DNA of 10,836 nucleotides from Bacillota bacterium (GCA_023435565.1 JAEYRN010000010.1:1-10836), one strand, 5' to 3'. Numbered from the stretch's first letter, positions 1 through 6,693 are shown. Translations and numbers: made by a program. The notes: generated by a model from the letters alone, not told the origin.

Positions 1-123
1 GATATTACGACTAAGACTGGAAAGAAATTATCAAAAATGATTAAAAGTCAACTCGAACAGTGGATTGCTGGTTTGCCTAATTATATCAAGGTTTATCTGC
101 TGATTTCTTGCTGCGAAAGTTGA
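1..123 (+). CDS. Possible C-terminal end of a gene cut by the left edge
   Basis: Frame 1 is open from the first base to a TGA at 121-123 and would give about 40 residues ending in ISCCES. The stretch is Lys-rich with a short hydrophobic part (YIKVYLLI) near the end. It would run convergently into the PHP gene on the other strand, with only 12 bases between the two stops. I do not recognise a family, and 40 open codons in AT-rich DNA can occur by chance, so this is only a candidate partial gene. Confidence 0.3.
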   Translation, partial: DITTKTGKKLSKMIKSQLEQWIAGLPNYIKVYLLISCCES

Positions 124-135
124 GTAAGTAAGAGG

Positions 136-1032
136 CTAAAGAAGATCTGCGAGATATTGATAGTGGCCTCCATTAAATAGGGTTAAAAATAATCGATGGT
201 AAGTCGGACTGTAACGATACAATCCAACCAGTTTCTTTTGCAGGTTTTCTCGAAATCGTTGCAAATCAGAGGACCAAGGTTCCTGCCCCCATAATAAACT
301 GGTATCGGATAGGCCTTCCGTATCCATTCGATTGCCGAATAACCCGGCCACACAACGTTTTGCTCGTAAAGCGTCGACTATGCCCTGTTCTCCGGGAGAA
401 TAAACTTTTAGATAGGTCCGTCCTGAGCCAATATATCGGCCTTTATGTAAATGATGAAAATCCGATCCTCCTAAAACAGCCAATTTATAAGGACCAATCC
501 ATTCTTCCCATATTCTTTGCCATATATCGTTAACACCGGAGATTTCCAATGCCGCTGAATTAAATAGTTCGATCCCATCAATCAAATCGGCATTGATTAA
601 ATCCCGCAAGCAACTCCGAGCCCATTTGGTATTGGGCATTGTCCAAGGATGAGCGAGAACTGTAACACCACCCAACCGGCGATGTTCAGCTAAACTATCA
701 ATAATGTTTTCCTTTGTAAATTGGGATCGAGATACATTGCTATTGATCAAAAGAAAGTGAAAGCGGTTTCCGGCAGAAACCTCCTGGGCTGCTATGACTA
801 AAGGTAATTCGGGACTATTCTCTGCAAAAGTCTTTCCTTCCAATGCCCCTTTTATCTCGGAATGATCGGCGATGGCAATCGCATCTAAAAAATGAGCCGC
901 AGCGTACTTAATGATTTCAGCCGGGGTAAAACCGCCATCGGAATAAATACTATGAATATGTAGGTCCGCTGTTACCCAACGGCCTCTTTGATTAGGTTTT
1001 CTATTATTAAGACCGAATGTCAGATTTGCCAT
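136..1032 (-). CDS. PHP-domain metal-dependent phosphoesterase
   Basis: The 298-residue protein shows the PHP (polymerase and histidinol phosphatase) motifs in order: D-L-H-I-H-S at 23-28, A-D-H-S-E at 55-59, a metal-ligand Glu in A-A-Q-E-V at 84, L-A-H-P-W at 126-130 and G-G-S-D-F-H-H at 188-194. In this family these His, Asp and Glu residues hold a two- or three-metal centre that hydrolyses phosphoesters. The closing I-V-D-A-L-R-A-K-R region (218-226) is also typical. The last 60 residues lie beyond the PHP core and are rich in aromatic residues. No signal peptide is visible, so it should be cytosolic. The ATG at 1032 has a GAGG ribosome site that overlaps the stop codon of the upstream CotS-like gene, with a gap of only 9 bases, so translation is probably coupled. 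The substrate is unknown. Pairing with a kinase-fold protein suggests it acts on a phosphorylated product of the same locus, which is inference. Confidence 0.9.
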   Translation of the reverse strand: MANLTFGLNNRKPNQRGRWVTADLHIHSIYSDGGFTPAEIIKYAAAHFLDAIAIADHSEIKGALEGKTFAENSPELPLVIAAQEVSAGNRFHFLLINSNVSRSQFTKENIIDSLAEHRRLGGVTVLAHPWTMPNTKWARSCLRDLINADLIDGIELFNSAALEISGVNDIWQRIWEEWIGPYKLAVLGGSDFHHLHKGRYIGSGRTYLKVYSPGEQGIVDALRAKRCVAGLFGNRMDTEGLSDTSLLWGQEPWSSDLQRFRENLQKKLVGLYRYSPTYHRLFLTLFNGGHYQYLADLL

Positions 1033-1041
1033 TAAATAACC

Positions 1042-2025
1042 TCACTCAAAACACTTAATTAATTCCAAGACCTTGACCCACTGTTCAAAATAGGCCACTT
1101 TCCGGTCCCATTGGTCTCGGTAATATTTTTCCGGCCAGGGTTGCTGTTCCAAAAAATATTGCCTTCCTAATATCCAGTAATCGTAAGGAAATGTCAGATA
1201 AATCCGTAATTTACGCAACTCCCCCACTCTCCAGGGATAAAAGCGATCAAAATTCCAAAGGGTTTTAAGTAACGCTTCATTGGACCATTGGTTAAGCCGT
1301 AAATAACGGCCGATTAAATTGGCGCGATCATGAGCAGGATCATCGACTATCATATAATCAAAATCAATTAAAGTAGCTTGCTTGTTGTTTATGATTAAAT
1401 TGTGATATGCCCAATCGTGATAACAGATTACTTCTAATTCTCCCGAACTGATAGACTCGATCTCCCCGATTGCTTTAATTGCCTGATTCCAATAATCATA
1501 CCAAGAATGTAAATATAACCGGCTCCAATGATTACGGAGTCGAACCGCCCGGTCCCGGCAAATCTCCATTTCTTGAAGGCGTTTTCGCCAAATTCGAGCT
1601 GTTTCTAATTTTAAGAATGAACGATGCAAAGGATGAGATGATAGAAATCGACCTGAAAGTTGATGTAAGAGGGCCATTGCCTGAATTGCCGCTTGTAAAT
1701 CTTCGATTTGATAAAAATCAGCGGTCCGGCCGGGTAAATAGCGGGTTAAAAAATATCGATTGCCATTAATCCAAAAATAGGCCGCTCCCGACTTAGGGCG
1801 GATTAATTCCGGCGTCAAACCGGACCCATTTAGATAAGTAAGTAGTTCACCGATTAGTTTAGCCTGTTCCGCTCCGATAGACAGTTCTTTTAAAACTTTA
1901 ATACCGTCCGTTCCGTTAAACATATAGATATTAGGCGGTTTAAACTTAATTAAATCATTGCCAAAGTCCTTGGAAAGGACTCTTGGAAATCTCCGTTCCG
2001 CCAAATTATTACCACCCATTGCCAT
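1042..2025 (-). CDS. CotS-family spore coat protein, kinase fold (paralog 1)
   Basis: This 327-residue protein has the layout of the CotS/YutH/YsxE group of spore-coat proteins, which share the aminoglycoside-phosphotransferase/choline-kinase fold and are usually 320-350 residues. A beta-strand Lys (K46 in V-L-K-E-L) fits the ATP-binding lysine. The catalytic loop is C-Y-H-D-W-A-Y-H-N (D204, N209), followed by the metal-binding L-I-D-F-D-Y (D221, D223). The C-terminal F-P-Y-D-Y-W (279-284) is shared with the other three paralogs here. It has no signal peptide. In B. subtilis CotS sits in the spore coat and is made in the mother cell; a catalytic activity has not been established for the family as far as I know. 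The ATG at 2025 has no clear ribosome site of its own but overlaps the end of the small membrane-protein gene by 17 bases, which explains the start through translational coupling. A second ATG lies two codons further in. Confidence 0.88.
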   Translation of the reverse strand: MAMGGNNLAERRFPRVLSKDFGNDLIKFKPPNIYMFNGTDGIKVLKELSIGAEQAKLIGELLTYLNGSGLTPELIRPKSGAAYFWINGNRYFLTRYLPGRTADFYQIEDLQAAIQAMALLHQLSGRFLSSHPLHRSFLKLETARIWRKRLQEMEICRDRAVRLRNHWSRLYLHSWYDYWNQAIKAIGEIESISSGELEVICYHDWAYHNLIINNKQATLIDFDYMIVDDPAHDRANLIGRYLRLNQWSNEALLKTLWNFDRFYPWRVGELRKLRIYLTFPYDYWILGRQYFLEQQPWPEKYYRDQWDRKVAYFEQWVKVLELIKCFE

Positions 2026-2173
2026 ACCAGCAAAAGAAGATAATGATTAACCCGATTAAAATCAGTACATCAATGGGGTTAGGGAAAACTAAAGTTTTGA
2101 GTAATTCCAGACAGATAACGGCTATTAATATTTTTTGCTCCAAACATTTGATGTGTTTGAACGGGTTCAGCAT
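2009..2173 (-). CDS. Small two-helix membrane protein heading the CotS/PHP operon
   Basis: Reading from the ATG at 2173 gives a 54-residue protein, MLNPFKHIKC... to ...WYGNGW, ending at a TAA at 2011-2009. Two hydrophobic stretches are seen, at about 15-30 (ILIAVICLELLKTLVF) and 34-50 (IDVLILIGLIIIFFCWY), separated by a Pro-Asn-Pro turn, so it is probably a helical hairpin in the membrane. A perfect GGAGG (2187 to 2183) lies 9 bases before the ATG. The 3' end overlaps the start of the CotS-like gene, which lacks its own ribosome site, so translation of this small gene likely drives the kinase gene. I recognise no family. Its position suggests a membrane anchor or partner for the kinase-fold protein in the mother cell, but that is inference. 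A rival 42-codon reading in another frame over the same DNA has a weak ribosome site and is less likely. Confidence 0.7.
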   Translation of the reverse strand: MLNPFKHIKCLEQKILIAVICLELLKTLVFPNPIDVLILIGLIIIFFCWYGNGW

Positions 2174-2236
2174 CCGGAAACACCTCCGGATATATGGTAT
2201 TCATTTTGCCTAGTGGTGGGAACCGAAGGCCGGGAT

Positions 2237-2265
2237 AACATTTTATCTTTCAATTTCATAGGATA
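2237..2265 (+). promoter_or_regulatory. Candidate sigma-K (late mother-cell) promoter for the plus-strand CotS cluster
   Basis: AACA at 2237-2240, a 16-base spacer and CATAGGATA at 2257-2265 match the B. subtilis sigma-K consensus mACm-N16-CATAnnnTA at every defined base. The expected transcript start near 2272 lies 26 bases before the ribosome site of the kinase gene at 2312. The motif is short and the region AT-rich, so a chance match is possible. The match is still meaningful because CotS-type genes are known mother-cell genes. Confidence 0.5.
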
Positions 2266-2311
2266 AAAGCACAAACAGAAGTTTAAAGGGTGAAGGCGAG
2301 GCTAAATTTCC

Positions 2312-3307
2312 TTGACTCCGGATTTACTACGAGTTTTAAATGGAAAATATAATATCTCTGCCACAGCGCTAAAGCCTTTTGGCCCGGTTTGGCAAGTTGA
2401 TTCAGCCAAAGGCTGCTTTGCTTTGAAAAGAACAAATTGTTCGACAAAACGGCTGATTCATATCTTCGAAACACTTTTTCAAATCAAAGAGGCTGGATTC
2501 CTTTCACCGATTCTTCCGGAAACCTCTTCCGAAAACTTACCTTATTTCCAATATAACAATCATTATTATCAGCTGTTCAAATGGAGTCAAGGTCAATATC
2601 CTTCTTTTACAGACCCCGGTTCAATTCAGAAAAGCGCCCATCTTTTCGCTAGTCTACACCAATTCTCAACAAAGGTTATTAAACTAGAAAACCAGGTCCC
2701 CCCCGACTTAATCGGATACTTGAAACAGCGGACCGCTTTTTTGGAAGAAATAAAATCTTTTTTAAAAGACGAACGTCGTTTAAACCGGGTTGACCGGACA
2801 CTCCTCGGTTGGATTGATTATTATCTGGCCCAAGCTAGGTACTCTTTATCTGGTCTATCAAATTCGGAGCAGGCGTCAAATTTCAGAACTTTAGTAGGAT
2901 TTTGTCACAATGACCCTGCTCCCCGTAATATCATAATCCAGAATGGCGAATGGTTTTTAATCGACTTCGAGTTGTCTGCCTGGGGCCTATTAATAACGGA
3001 ATTAGCCAAATTAGCAGGGAGAGTTTTACAAGCCAACAGTTGGCGGCCGGAAGTATTTAACTTGGTGGTTGACGCCTATTCCCAGGAAAAAGATTTAACC
3101 AGTTGGGAAAGAGTTGTCTTACCATATTTGCTTTGTTTTCCCCAACAATTTTGGAGAATCTGCAGCCAACGATGGGAAGAAAAACTCAAATGGAGCGAAC
3201 GACGGTTTGCGGCCAAGTTATGGAAGATTACCGATACGGAACGGCAGCGCCTGCTTTTTTTAAAATCCGTTCTCCCGGAATTAGCCTCGAAAAATTTGTA
3301 TTTTTAG
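2312..3307 (+). CDS. CotS-family spore coat protein, kinase fold (paralog 2)
   Basis: The 331-residue protein has F-A-L-K-R (K39, ATP-binding lysine position), the catalytic loop C-H-N-D-P-A-P-R-N (D201, N206) and L-I-D-F-E (D218, E220), where the second acidic residue is Glu rather than the Asp seen in the other three paralogs. The C-terminal F-P-Q-Q-F-W-R (276-282) is the shared family motif. The start is a TTG at 2312. An in-frame stop at 2303 excludes longer forms, and a GAGG at 2298-2301 lies 10 bases upstream. A GTG at 2290 is in another frame and runs into a stop quickly. This is the first gene of the plus-strand side and follows the sigma-K-like promoter. Its likely role is as a cytosolic mother-cell protein deposited in the spore coat; substrate and activity are unknown. 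Confidence 0.87.
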   Translation: MTPDLLRVLNGKYNISATALKPFGPVWQVDSAKGCFALKRTNCSTKRLIHIFETLFQIKEAGFLSPILPETSSENLPYFQYNNHYYQLFKWSQGQYPSFTDPGSIQKSAHLFASLHQFSTKVIKLENQVPPDLIGYLKQRTAFLEEIKSFLKDERRLNRVDRTLLGWIDYYLAQARYSLSGLSNSEQASNFRTLVGFCHNDPAPRNIIIQNGEWFLIDFELSAWGLLITELAKLAGRVLQANSWRPEVFNLVVDAYSQEKDLTSWERVVLPYLLCFPQQFWRICSQRWEEKLKWSERRFAAKLWKITDTERQRLLFLKSVLPELASKNLYF

Positions 3308-3350
3308 CATAAATATAAAGGTTAGAAATAATTTGCCTTTGCCACGCTCC

Positions 3351-3478
3351 TAACTGAGAGAATTGCATAATTTAAAATTTAAGCTTCAGCTTACAATATA
3401 TTGATAGACACATCTGGGTTTGCCACTATATATTGTGGCTGAAGGGCCAACTAAGGTAATTATGCAATTCTCATAACT
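3351..3478. mobile_element. Foldback MITE-like element with nested inverted repeats
   Basis: The ends carry a perfect 15-base inverted repeat, GAGAATTGCATAATT at 3358-3372 and its complement at 3458-3472. Inside lies a second inverted repeat, 3384-3401 against 3428-3444 (CTTCAGC..ACAATATAT), imperfect by one bulge. The element of about 118 bp (3356-3473) is flanked by a 5-base direct repeat TAACT at 3351-3355 and 3474-3478, which fits a target-site duplication. It has no coding capacity. It splits paralog 2 from paralog 3. A structured regulatory RNA or attenuator would also give nested stems, so the mobile reading needs further copies elsewhere in the genome. Confidence 0.55.
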
Positions 3479-3541
3479 ATCAAGTTTATTAGATTTCTAA
3501 TACATCAATGATTTATTACCAGCACCGATTAACACAAATGG

Positions 3542-3550
3542 AAAGGGAGG
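3542..3550 (+). promoter_or_regulatory. Strong ribosome binding site that decides the start of paralog 3
   Basis: AAAGGGAGG at 3542-3550 sits 5 bases before the ATG at 3556. A longer reading from the ATG at 3508 would place this site inside the gene, and that ATG has no ribosome site, so 3556 is the better start. Confidence 0.8.
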
Positions 3551-3555
3551 AAAAA

Positions 3556-4587
3556 ATGCTCAAGGGATACCAACCTGATTTGGAATCGATCCTTGTCAAT
3601 TGGGGCCTTAAGCCCATTCAAACCGAAAAAATTAAAGATGTTTATAAAGTAAATACCCATCAAGGGGTGAAGAACTTAAAGGTTTCCCCTCTCAAACCTA
3701 GAAGGCTACTTTTTGTTCATCAAGCGATTCACCATTTGATTAATAGCGGTTTTACCGGAATGAATCCGATAATTCCTACACTAGGTGGTGAAACCTATAT
3801 TAGTGATGGACAATACGCATATACTTTATTTGACTGGATTGAAGGCCGTCAATGTAATTTTACCAATCTTTATGAACTGGCTGAAGCAACTCGGGTCTTG
3901 GCTAAACTTCACCGGCATACGCTTGGTTTTGTTCCTCCACCCCATTCAAACATGCGTAATCAGATGGGCAAATGTTTTGAACACTTCAAAGAGCGTTTTT
4001 ATAACTTACAAGAATATCAGCAAACAGCCCTTAGGATGCCAAATGACCGTTTCGCCCAAGTCTACCTGGAAAACTGCGATTATTTTATTTCCCTTGCCGC
4101 CCAAGCCATCGCCAAACTAAAACAGAGTAACTATAATGAACTTGTAATCCGGGCCGGAATCGAACAACCTTTTTGCTACGGCGATCCGGCAGCCCGCAAT
4201 TTTATTCTTACTCCTGAGGGAAAAGTCTTATTGATTGACTTTGATAGTTGCCGATTAGATATGCCTATAATGGACTTAGTCAAATTTATACGCCGAGTTA
4301 TGAAAAAACACCGCTGGTCATACCAGATTGCTCGGTTAATCATGGATGCTTATCAAGAAGTCAACCCAATCTCCCGGGACGAACTGGGAGTAATAAAAGC
4401 AGTTTTTTATTTCCCACAAAAATTTTGGCGAATTTCAACCCGCTACTTCCACAGGCATGGCGACTTTTACCCCGACAGCTTATTTCGGAAGCTTCAAAAA
4501 TGCCTCCAAAATAAAACAGCCTTTTACCAGTTCCCTATTTTATTTGACAATTATCCATCCAGTCCGGGGTTGAATAAAGATGCCTAA
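3556..4587 (+). CDS. CotS-family spore coat protein, kinase fold (paralog 3)
   Basis: Counted from the ATG at 3556 the protein has 343 residues, the usual CotS length. It shows a candidate ATP lysine in N-L-K-V (K42), the catalytic loop C-Y-G-D-P-A-A-R-N (D210, N215) and L-I-D-F-D (D228, D230), then F-P-Q-K-F-W-R (286-292). In this paralog the two residues before the catalytic Asp are Tyr-Gly, while paralogs 2 and 4 have a His two positions before it. The key Asp and Asn remain, so catalysis is not excluded. The gene overlaps the next kinase gene by 8 bases (4580-4587), so the two are probably co-translated. Possible promoters in the 248-base gap upstream are not clear, partly because the MITE-like element fills most of it. 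Substrate unknown. Confidence 0.88.
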   Translation: MLKGYQPDLESILVNWGLKPIQTEKIKDVYKVNTHQGVKNLKVSPLKPRRLLFVHQAIHHLINSGFTGMNPIIPTLGGETYISDGQYAYTLFDWIEGRQCNFTNLYELAEATRVLAKLHRHTLGFVPPPHSNMRNQMGKCFEHFKERFYNLQEYQQTALRMPNDRFAQVYLENCDYFISLAAQAIAKLKQSNYNELVIRAGIEQPFCYGDPAARNFILTPEGKVLLIDFDSCRLDMPIMDLVKFIRRVMKKHRWSYQIARLIMDAYQEVNPISRDELGVIKAVFYFPQKFWRISTRYFHRHGDFYPDSLFRKLQKCLQNKTAFYQFPILFDNYPSSPGLNKDA

Positions 4588-5614
4588 ATCTTCCCCTGAA
4601 ACCAGAGACCTTATTGCCAATGTAATTGAACAATTTGGCTTGCATCTACGGAGTATTCAATCAATCCGTAAAATTTGGCGGATCAAAACAGATACCGGTT
4701 ATAAATATCTTAAAAAATCAAAACTTAGCCCTGCGGAGTTACAATTTATCTATGAGGCCTTGGAATATTTATACTCCCGATCGTTTCCCGGAATTCTGAG
4801 GCTGGCGTTGAGTAAAAACGGGCTCCCTTTTGTCGCCCATCAAGGCGAGTTATATATTATGACCGACTGGGTTTTCAGCCGGGAAGTTGACTTCAGTATA
4901 TTAATGGACTTGAAGCAAGCATCCCGCTTATTAGCGGAATTTCATTTAAAAGGCCAAGGATTTACACCGCTGGCGAATCTTCCGGCGCGAACGTTATGGT
5001 TATCTTGGCCGTCCAAAATGGAACTGCGCCTTCGGCAAATGGACCATTTCCAGGAGATAGCCCTTACTGAGCAAAAAAAATCGGATTTCAGCCGGATATA
5101 TTTGTCTTATTTTGAATTTTATCGCCGCCAAGGGGAAGAGGCTTACCAAGCTTTGTTACAATCCCCTTATTGGGAAGTGGCAAGTATCGCTGCATCTGTT
5201 AAAAGTTTTTGCCATCATGACTTTTCGGGAAGAAATTTACTCCGGGCTTTCGATAACCGGTTGGTCCTAATCGATTTCGATTATTCCCTATTGGATCTCC
5301 GTATTCATGATCTAATCAATTTAACTGCCCGAAACTTAAAACACTCCCATTGGAATCCCAATATCTGCCGCTTTATCCTAAAAGAATATCATCAAATTGC
5401 ACCCCTGACCGCGGAAGAGCTTGAAGTGATGAGGATCCTTTTCGTTTGGCCCCATGATTTCTGGCAGGTAGGTTTGCAATACTATTATGAAAAATTACCT
5501 TGGCCAAAAGAAAGATTCATTAAGAAACTGGAAGATAAAATTAAGGATCGAATGGAACGGGAAGGGTTTTTAAGGGAGTTTTCGAAGGTAAAGGAAGCAA
5601 TATCTTGTATTTAA
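4580..5614 (+). CDS. CotS-family spore coat protein, kinase fold (paralog 4)
   Basis: The 344-residue protein has Y-K-Y-L-K-K (K45) as the candidate ATP lysine, the catalytic loop C-H-H-D-F-S-G-R-N (D214, N219), L-I-D-F-D-Y (D232, D234) and the shared W-P-H-D-F-W motif (290-295). The Lys/Glu-rich end (310-340) looks helical. The ATG at 4580 lies within the last codons of paralog 3, with no strong ribosome site, which fits coupled translation. Its own 3' end overlaps the AraC-type gene by 10 bases. It most resembles paralog 1 on the other strand in the Y-H-D/H-H-D loop and the P-W-P segment near the C terminus, judged by eye. Likely a mother-cell protein of the spore coat; activity not established. 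Confidence 0.88.
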   Translation: MPKSSPETRDLIANVIEQFGLHLRSIQSIRKIWRIKTDTGYKYLKKSKLSPAELQFIYEALEYLYSRSFPGILRLALSKNGLPFVAHQGELYIMTDWVFSREVDFSILMDLKQASRLLAEFHLKGQGFTPLANLPARTLWLSWPSKMELRLRQMDHFQEIALTEQKKSDFSRIYLSYFEFYRRQGEEAYQALLQSPYWEVASIAASVKSFCHHDFSGRNLLRAFDNRLVLIDFDYSLLDLRIHDLINLTARNLKHSHWNPNICRFILKEYHQIAPLTAEELEVMRILFVWPHDFWQVGLQYYYEKLPWPKERFIKKLEDKIKDRMEREGFLREFSKVKEAISCI

Positions 5615-6087
5615 GTTTGTTTGATCGGGCTTTAAACGAGTATATTAACCCATCCGATATATCTCCGTTGCTTTTAAAAGCTTATACCATCGAAATTTTA
5701 TGCCATCTTTCCCGTGATATCCGCAACCCGTTAAAAAACCACACCGTGCTTCAGTCCCCTCAAGGTATGGTTGTTAAAAAAACGGTTGATTATATCATGA
5801 ATAATTTAAATACTCCATTAAGGTTGGAGGTCTTAGCCAAAAGGATTGGCCTGAGTCCAACCTATTTTCATAAAGTATTTAGCGCTACGATGGGGGTCCC
5901 CTTGAACGAATTTATTACCAAAGCAAGATTGGAACGGGCCAAGGAACTCTTGATTCGCACTGATGTTCAGGTCTATAAAATCGCAATCGAATGCGGTTTT
6001 GATAACATCCCTTATTTTACTTCCCTCTTTAAAAAGCATCAGGGAATCTCCCCTGTCGAGTTTCGAAAGAGGCATAGTTACATTTAA
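5605..6087 (+). CDS. Short AraC-type transcription regulator lacking a sensor domain
   Basis: The last 100 residues of this 160-residue protein are a full AraC/XylS DNA-binding domain with two helix-turn-helix motifs, one near 74-95 (LEVLAKRIGLSPTYFHKVF) and one near 122-143 (VYKIAIECGFDNIPYFTSLF), followed by the typical G-I-S-P-V-E-F-R-K. Residues 1-55 look like the helical linker found just before this domain in longer family members. The roughly 130-residue cupin or other ligand-binding half of a standard 280-300-residue AraC protein is missing. The TTG start at 5605 has AAAGGA at 5590-5595 and lies inside the end of paralog 4. The reading frame is open upstream only back to 5545, so no sensor half is hidden there. 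It may act as a sensor-less regulator or be a truncated one; as last gene of the operon it could control this locus, which is inference. Confidence 0.85.
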   Translation: MYLSLFDRALNEYINPSDISPLLLKAYTIEILCHLSRDIRNPLKNHTVLQSPQGMVVKKTVDYIMNNLNTPLRLEVLAKRIGLSPTYFHKVFSATMGVPLNEFITKARLERAKELLIRTDVQVYKIAIECGFDNIPYFTSLFKKHQGISPVEFRKRHSYI

Positions 6088-6093
6088 AACAAG

Positions 6094-6124
6094 AAAGCTG
6101 ACCCAAAGATTTTGGATCAGCTTT
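6094..6124. terminator. Bidirectional rho-independent terminator between convergent genes
   Basis: Arms 6094-6107 and 6111-6124 pair over 14 bases with one mismatch (AAAGCTGAcCCAAA against its complement) and a 3-base loop. An A-rich flank on the left and a T-rich flank on the right serve both strands. It sits 7 bases after the AraC stop and 7 bases before the stop of the convergent NTF2-like gene. Confidence 0.8.
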
Positions 6125-6130
6125 TCTTTC

Positions 6131-6550
6131 CTATTCTGTATAAACCTTATCGACAATTCTCCACTTACCTTCAATCTTAAATAACGTAAGATACTCATCA
6201 CAGTTTCCATAAACCACTTTGACTTGTGCGATTTCACCATTACGTGAGGTGTCAAGGATGGTAATCTGATATGAAGAAACTGACATTCCACCGTTTTTAA
6301 AGTAATTGACGTAGGTATCGCGAGCCACAATATTTACCTTTGCCTGACGTTCCAAGTATTTCATCTGCCAGGAGTCATGGAGTACAGCGCGCATTAGTTG
6401 GAGGTCTCCAGTTCGTTTGCTATGATAAAACCGATCCACGCAGCCGAGGATGGCTTCTCGCTCATCACTAAAAGCAAACAAGCCAGAGGTGAAGGTCAAT
6501 AATATAAGTATAATCATGCTTAATTTTATTTTTAGTGAAAAATGTTTCAA
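6131..6550 (-). CDS. Secreted NTF2-like (lumazine-binding type) protein
   Basis: The 139-residue protein begins with a basic N terminus and a hydrophobic stretch at 10-27, a signal peptide with possible cleavage near L-F-A (24-26). The mature part resembles the NTF2-like/SnoaL fold families of putative lumazine-binding proteins. It has a helical start (REAILGCVDRFYHSKRTGD), an R-A-V-L-H-D segment near 54-59, and the closing beta strands with F-K-I-E-G-K-W-R-I-V-D-K-V (124-136). Such proteins are small cone-shaped binding or enzyme folds whose ligand is rarely known. I place the start at a TTG (6550-6548) because AAGGAG (6564 to 6559) lies 8 bases upstream. A GTG at 6559 would overlap that ribosome site. 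It is a single gene with its own sigma-A-type promoter and a paired palindromic operator, so its expression is probably switched. Confidence 0.75.
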   Translation of the reverse strand: MKHFSLKIKLSMIILILLTFTSGLFAFSDEREAILGCVDRFYHSKRTGDLQLMRAVLHDSWQMKYLERQAKVNIVARDTYVNYFKNGGMSVSSYQITILDTSRNGEIAQVKVVYGNCDEYLTLFKIEGKWRIVDKVYTE

Positions 6551-6588
6551 AAATATCACTCCTTCGAAATATTTGAGGGCGCCCCATA

Positions 6589-6604
6589 TGCTAAAATATT
6601 AGCA
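6589..6604. promoter_or_regulatory. Palindromic operator copy 1, over the -10 box
   Basis: TGCTAA-AATA-TTAGCA, with perfect 6-base arms and a 4-base spacer. It covers the -10 box (6596-6601) of the minus-strand promoter, a position where bound repressor would block RNA polymerase. The arms are identical to those of the second copy 45 bases away. Confidence 0.65.
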
Positions 6605-6625
6605 CTTTAATGAATAAGCTGTCAA
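6596..6625 (-). promoter_or_regulatory. Sigma-A-type promoter of the NTF2-like gene
   Basis: On the minus strand a perfect -35 TTGACA (6625 to 6620) and -10 TAATAT (6601 to 6596) are 18 bases apart. The expected transcript start is near 6589, about 25 bases before the AAGGAG ribosome site. The two TGCTAA-N4-TTAGCA palindromes overlap the -10 and sit just upstream of the -35. Confidence 0.75.
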
Positions 6626-6633
6626 TATAAATG

Positions 6634-6649
6634 TGCTAAAAAATTAGCA
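6634..6649. promoter_or_regulatory. Palindromic operator copy 2, upstream of the -35 box
   Basis: TGCTAA-AAAA-TTAGCA, the same arms and spacer length as copy 1, ending 8 bases upstream of the -35 box of the minus-strand promoter. Since it also lies upstream of the DUF1259 gene on the other strand, it could act on both. Confidence 0.65.
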
Positions 6650-6693
6650 TAAAATATAAAATATTTTGATGACGATAATTTTGCGTCGAAACC

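Noticed and set aside
2065..2205. A 42-codon minus-strand reading starting MNTIYPEVFP
   Set aside because: It overlaps the two-helix membrane protein gene in another frame and has only a weak ribosome site.
3366..3374. CATAATTTA as a sigma-K -10 box for paralog 3
   Set aside because: It lies inside the terminal repeat of the foldback element and no AC is found at the right distance upstream.
3508..3555. A 16-residue longer N terminus for paralog 3 from the ATG at 3508
   Set aside because: No ribosome site precedes it, and the strong AAAGGGAGG lies right before the ATG at 3556.
6551..6559. GTG at 6559 as start of the NTF2-like gene
   Set aside because: It overlaps the AAGGAG ribosome site; the TTG at 6550 has proper spacing.
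6599..6639. Possible CIRCE element (HrcA site), since TTAGCACT and GTGCTAA are present
   Set aside because: CIRCE needs TTAGCACTC-N9-GAGTGCTAA. Here the half-sites are 26 bases apart, and the tighter symmetry is TGCTAA-N4-TTAGCA in the opposite order.
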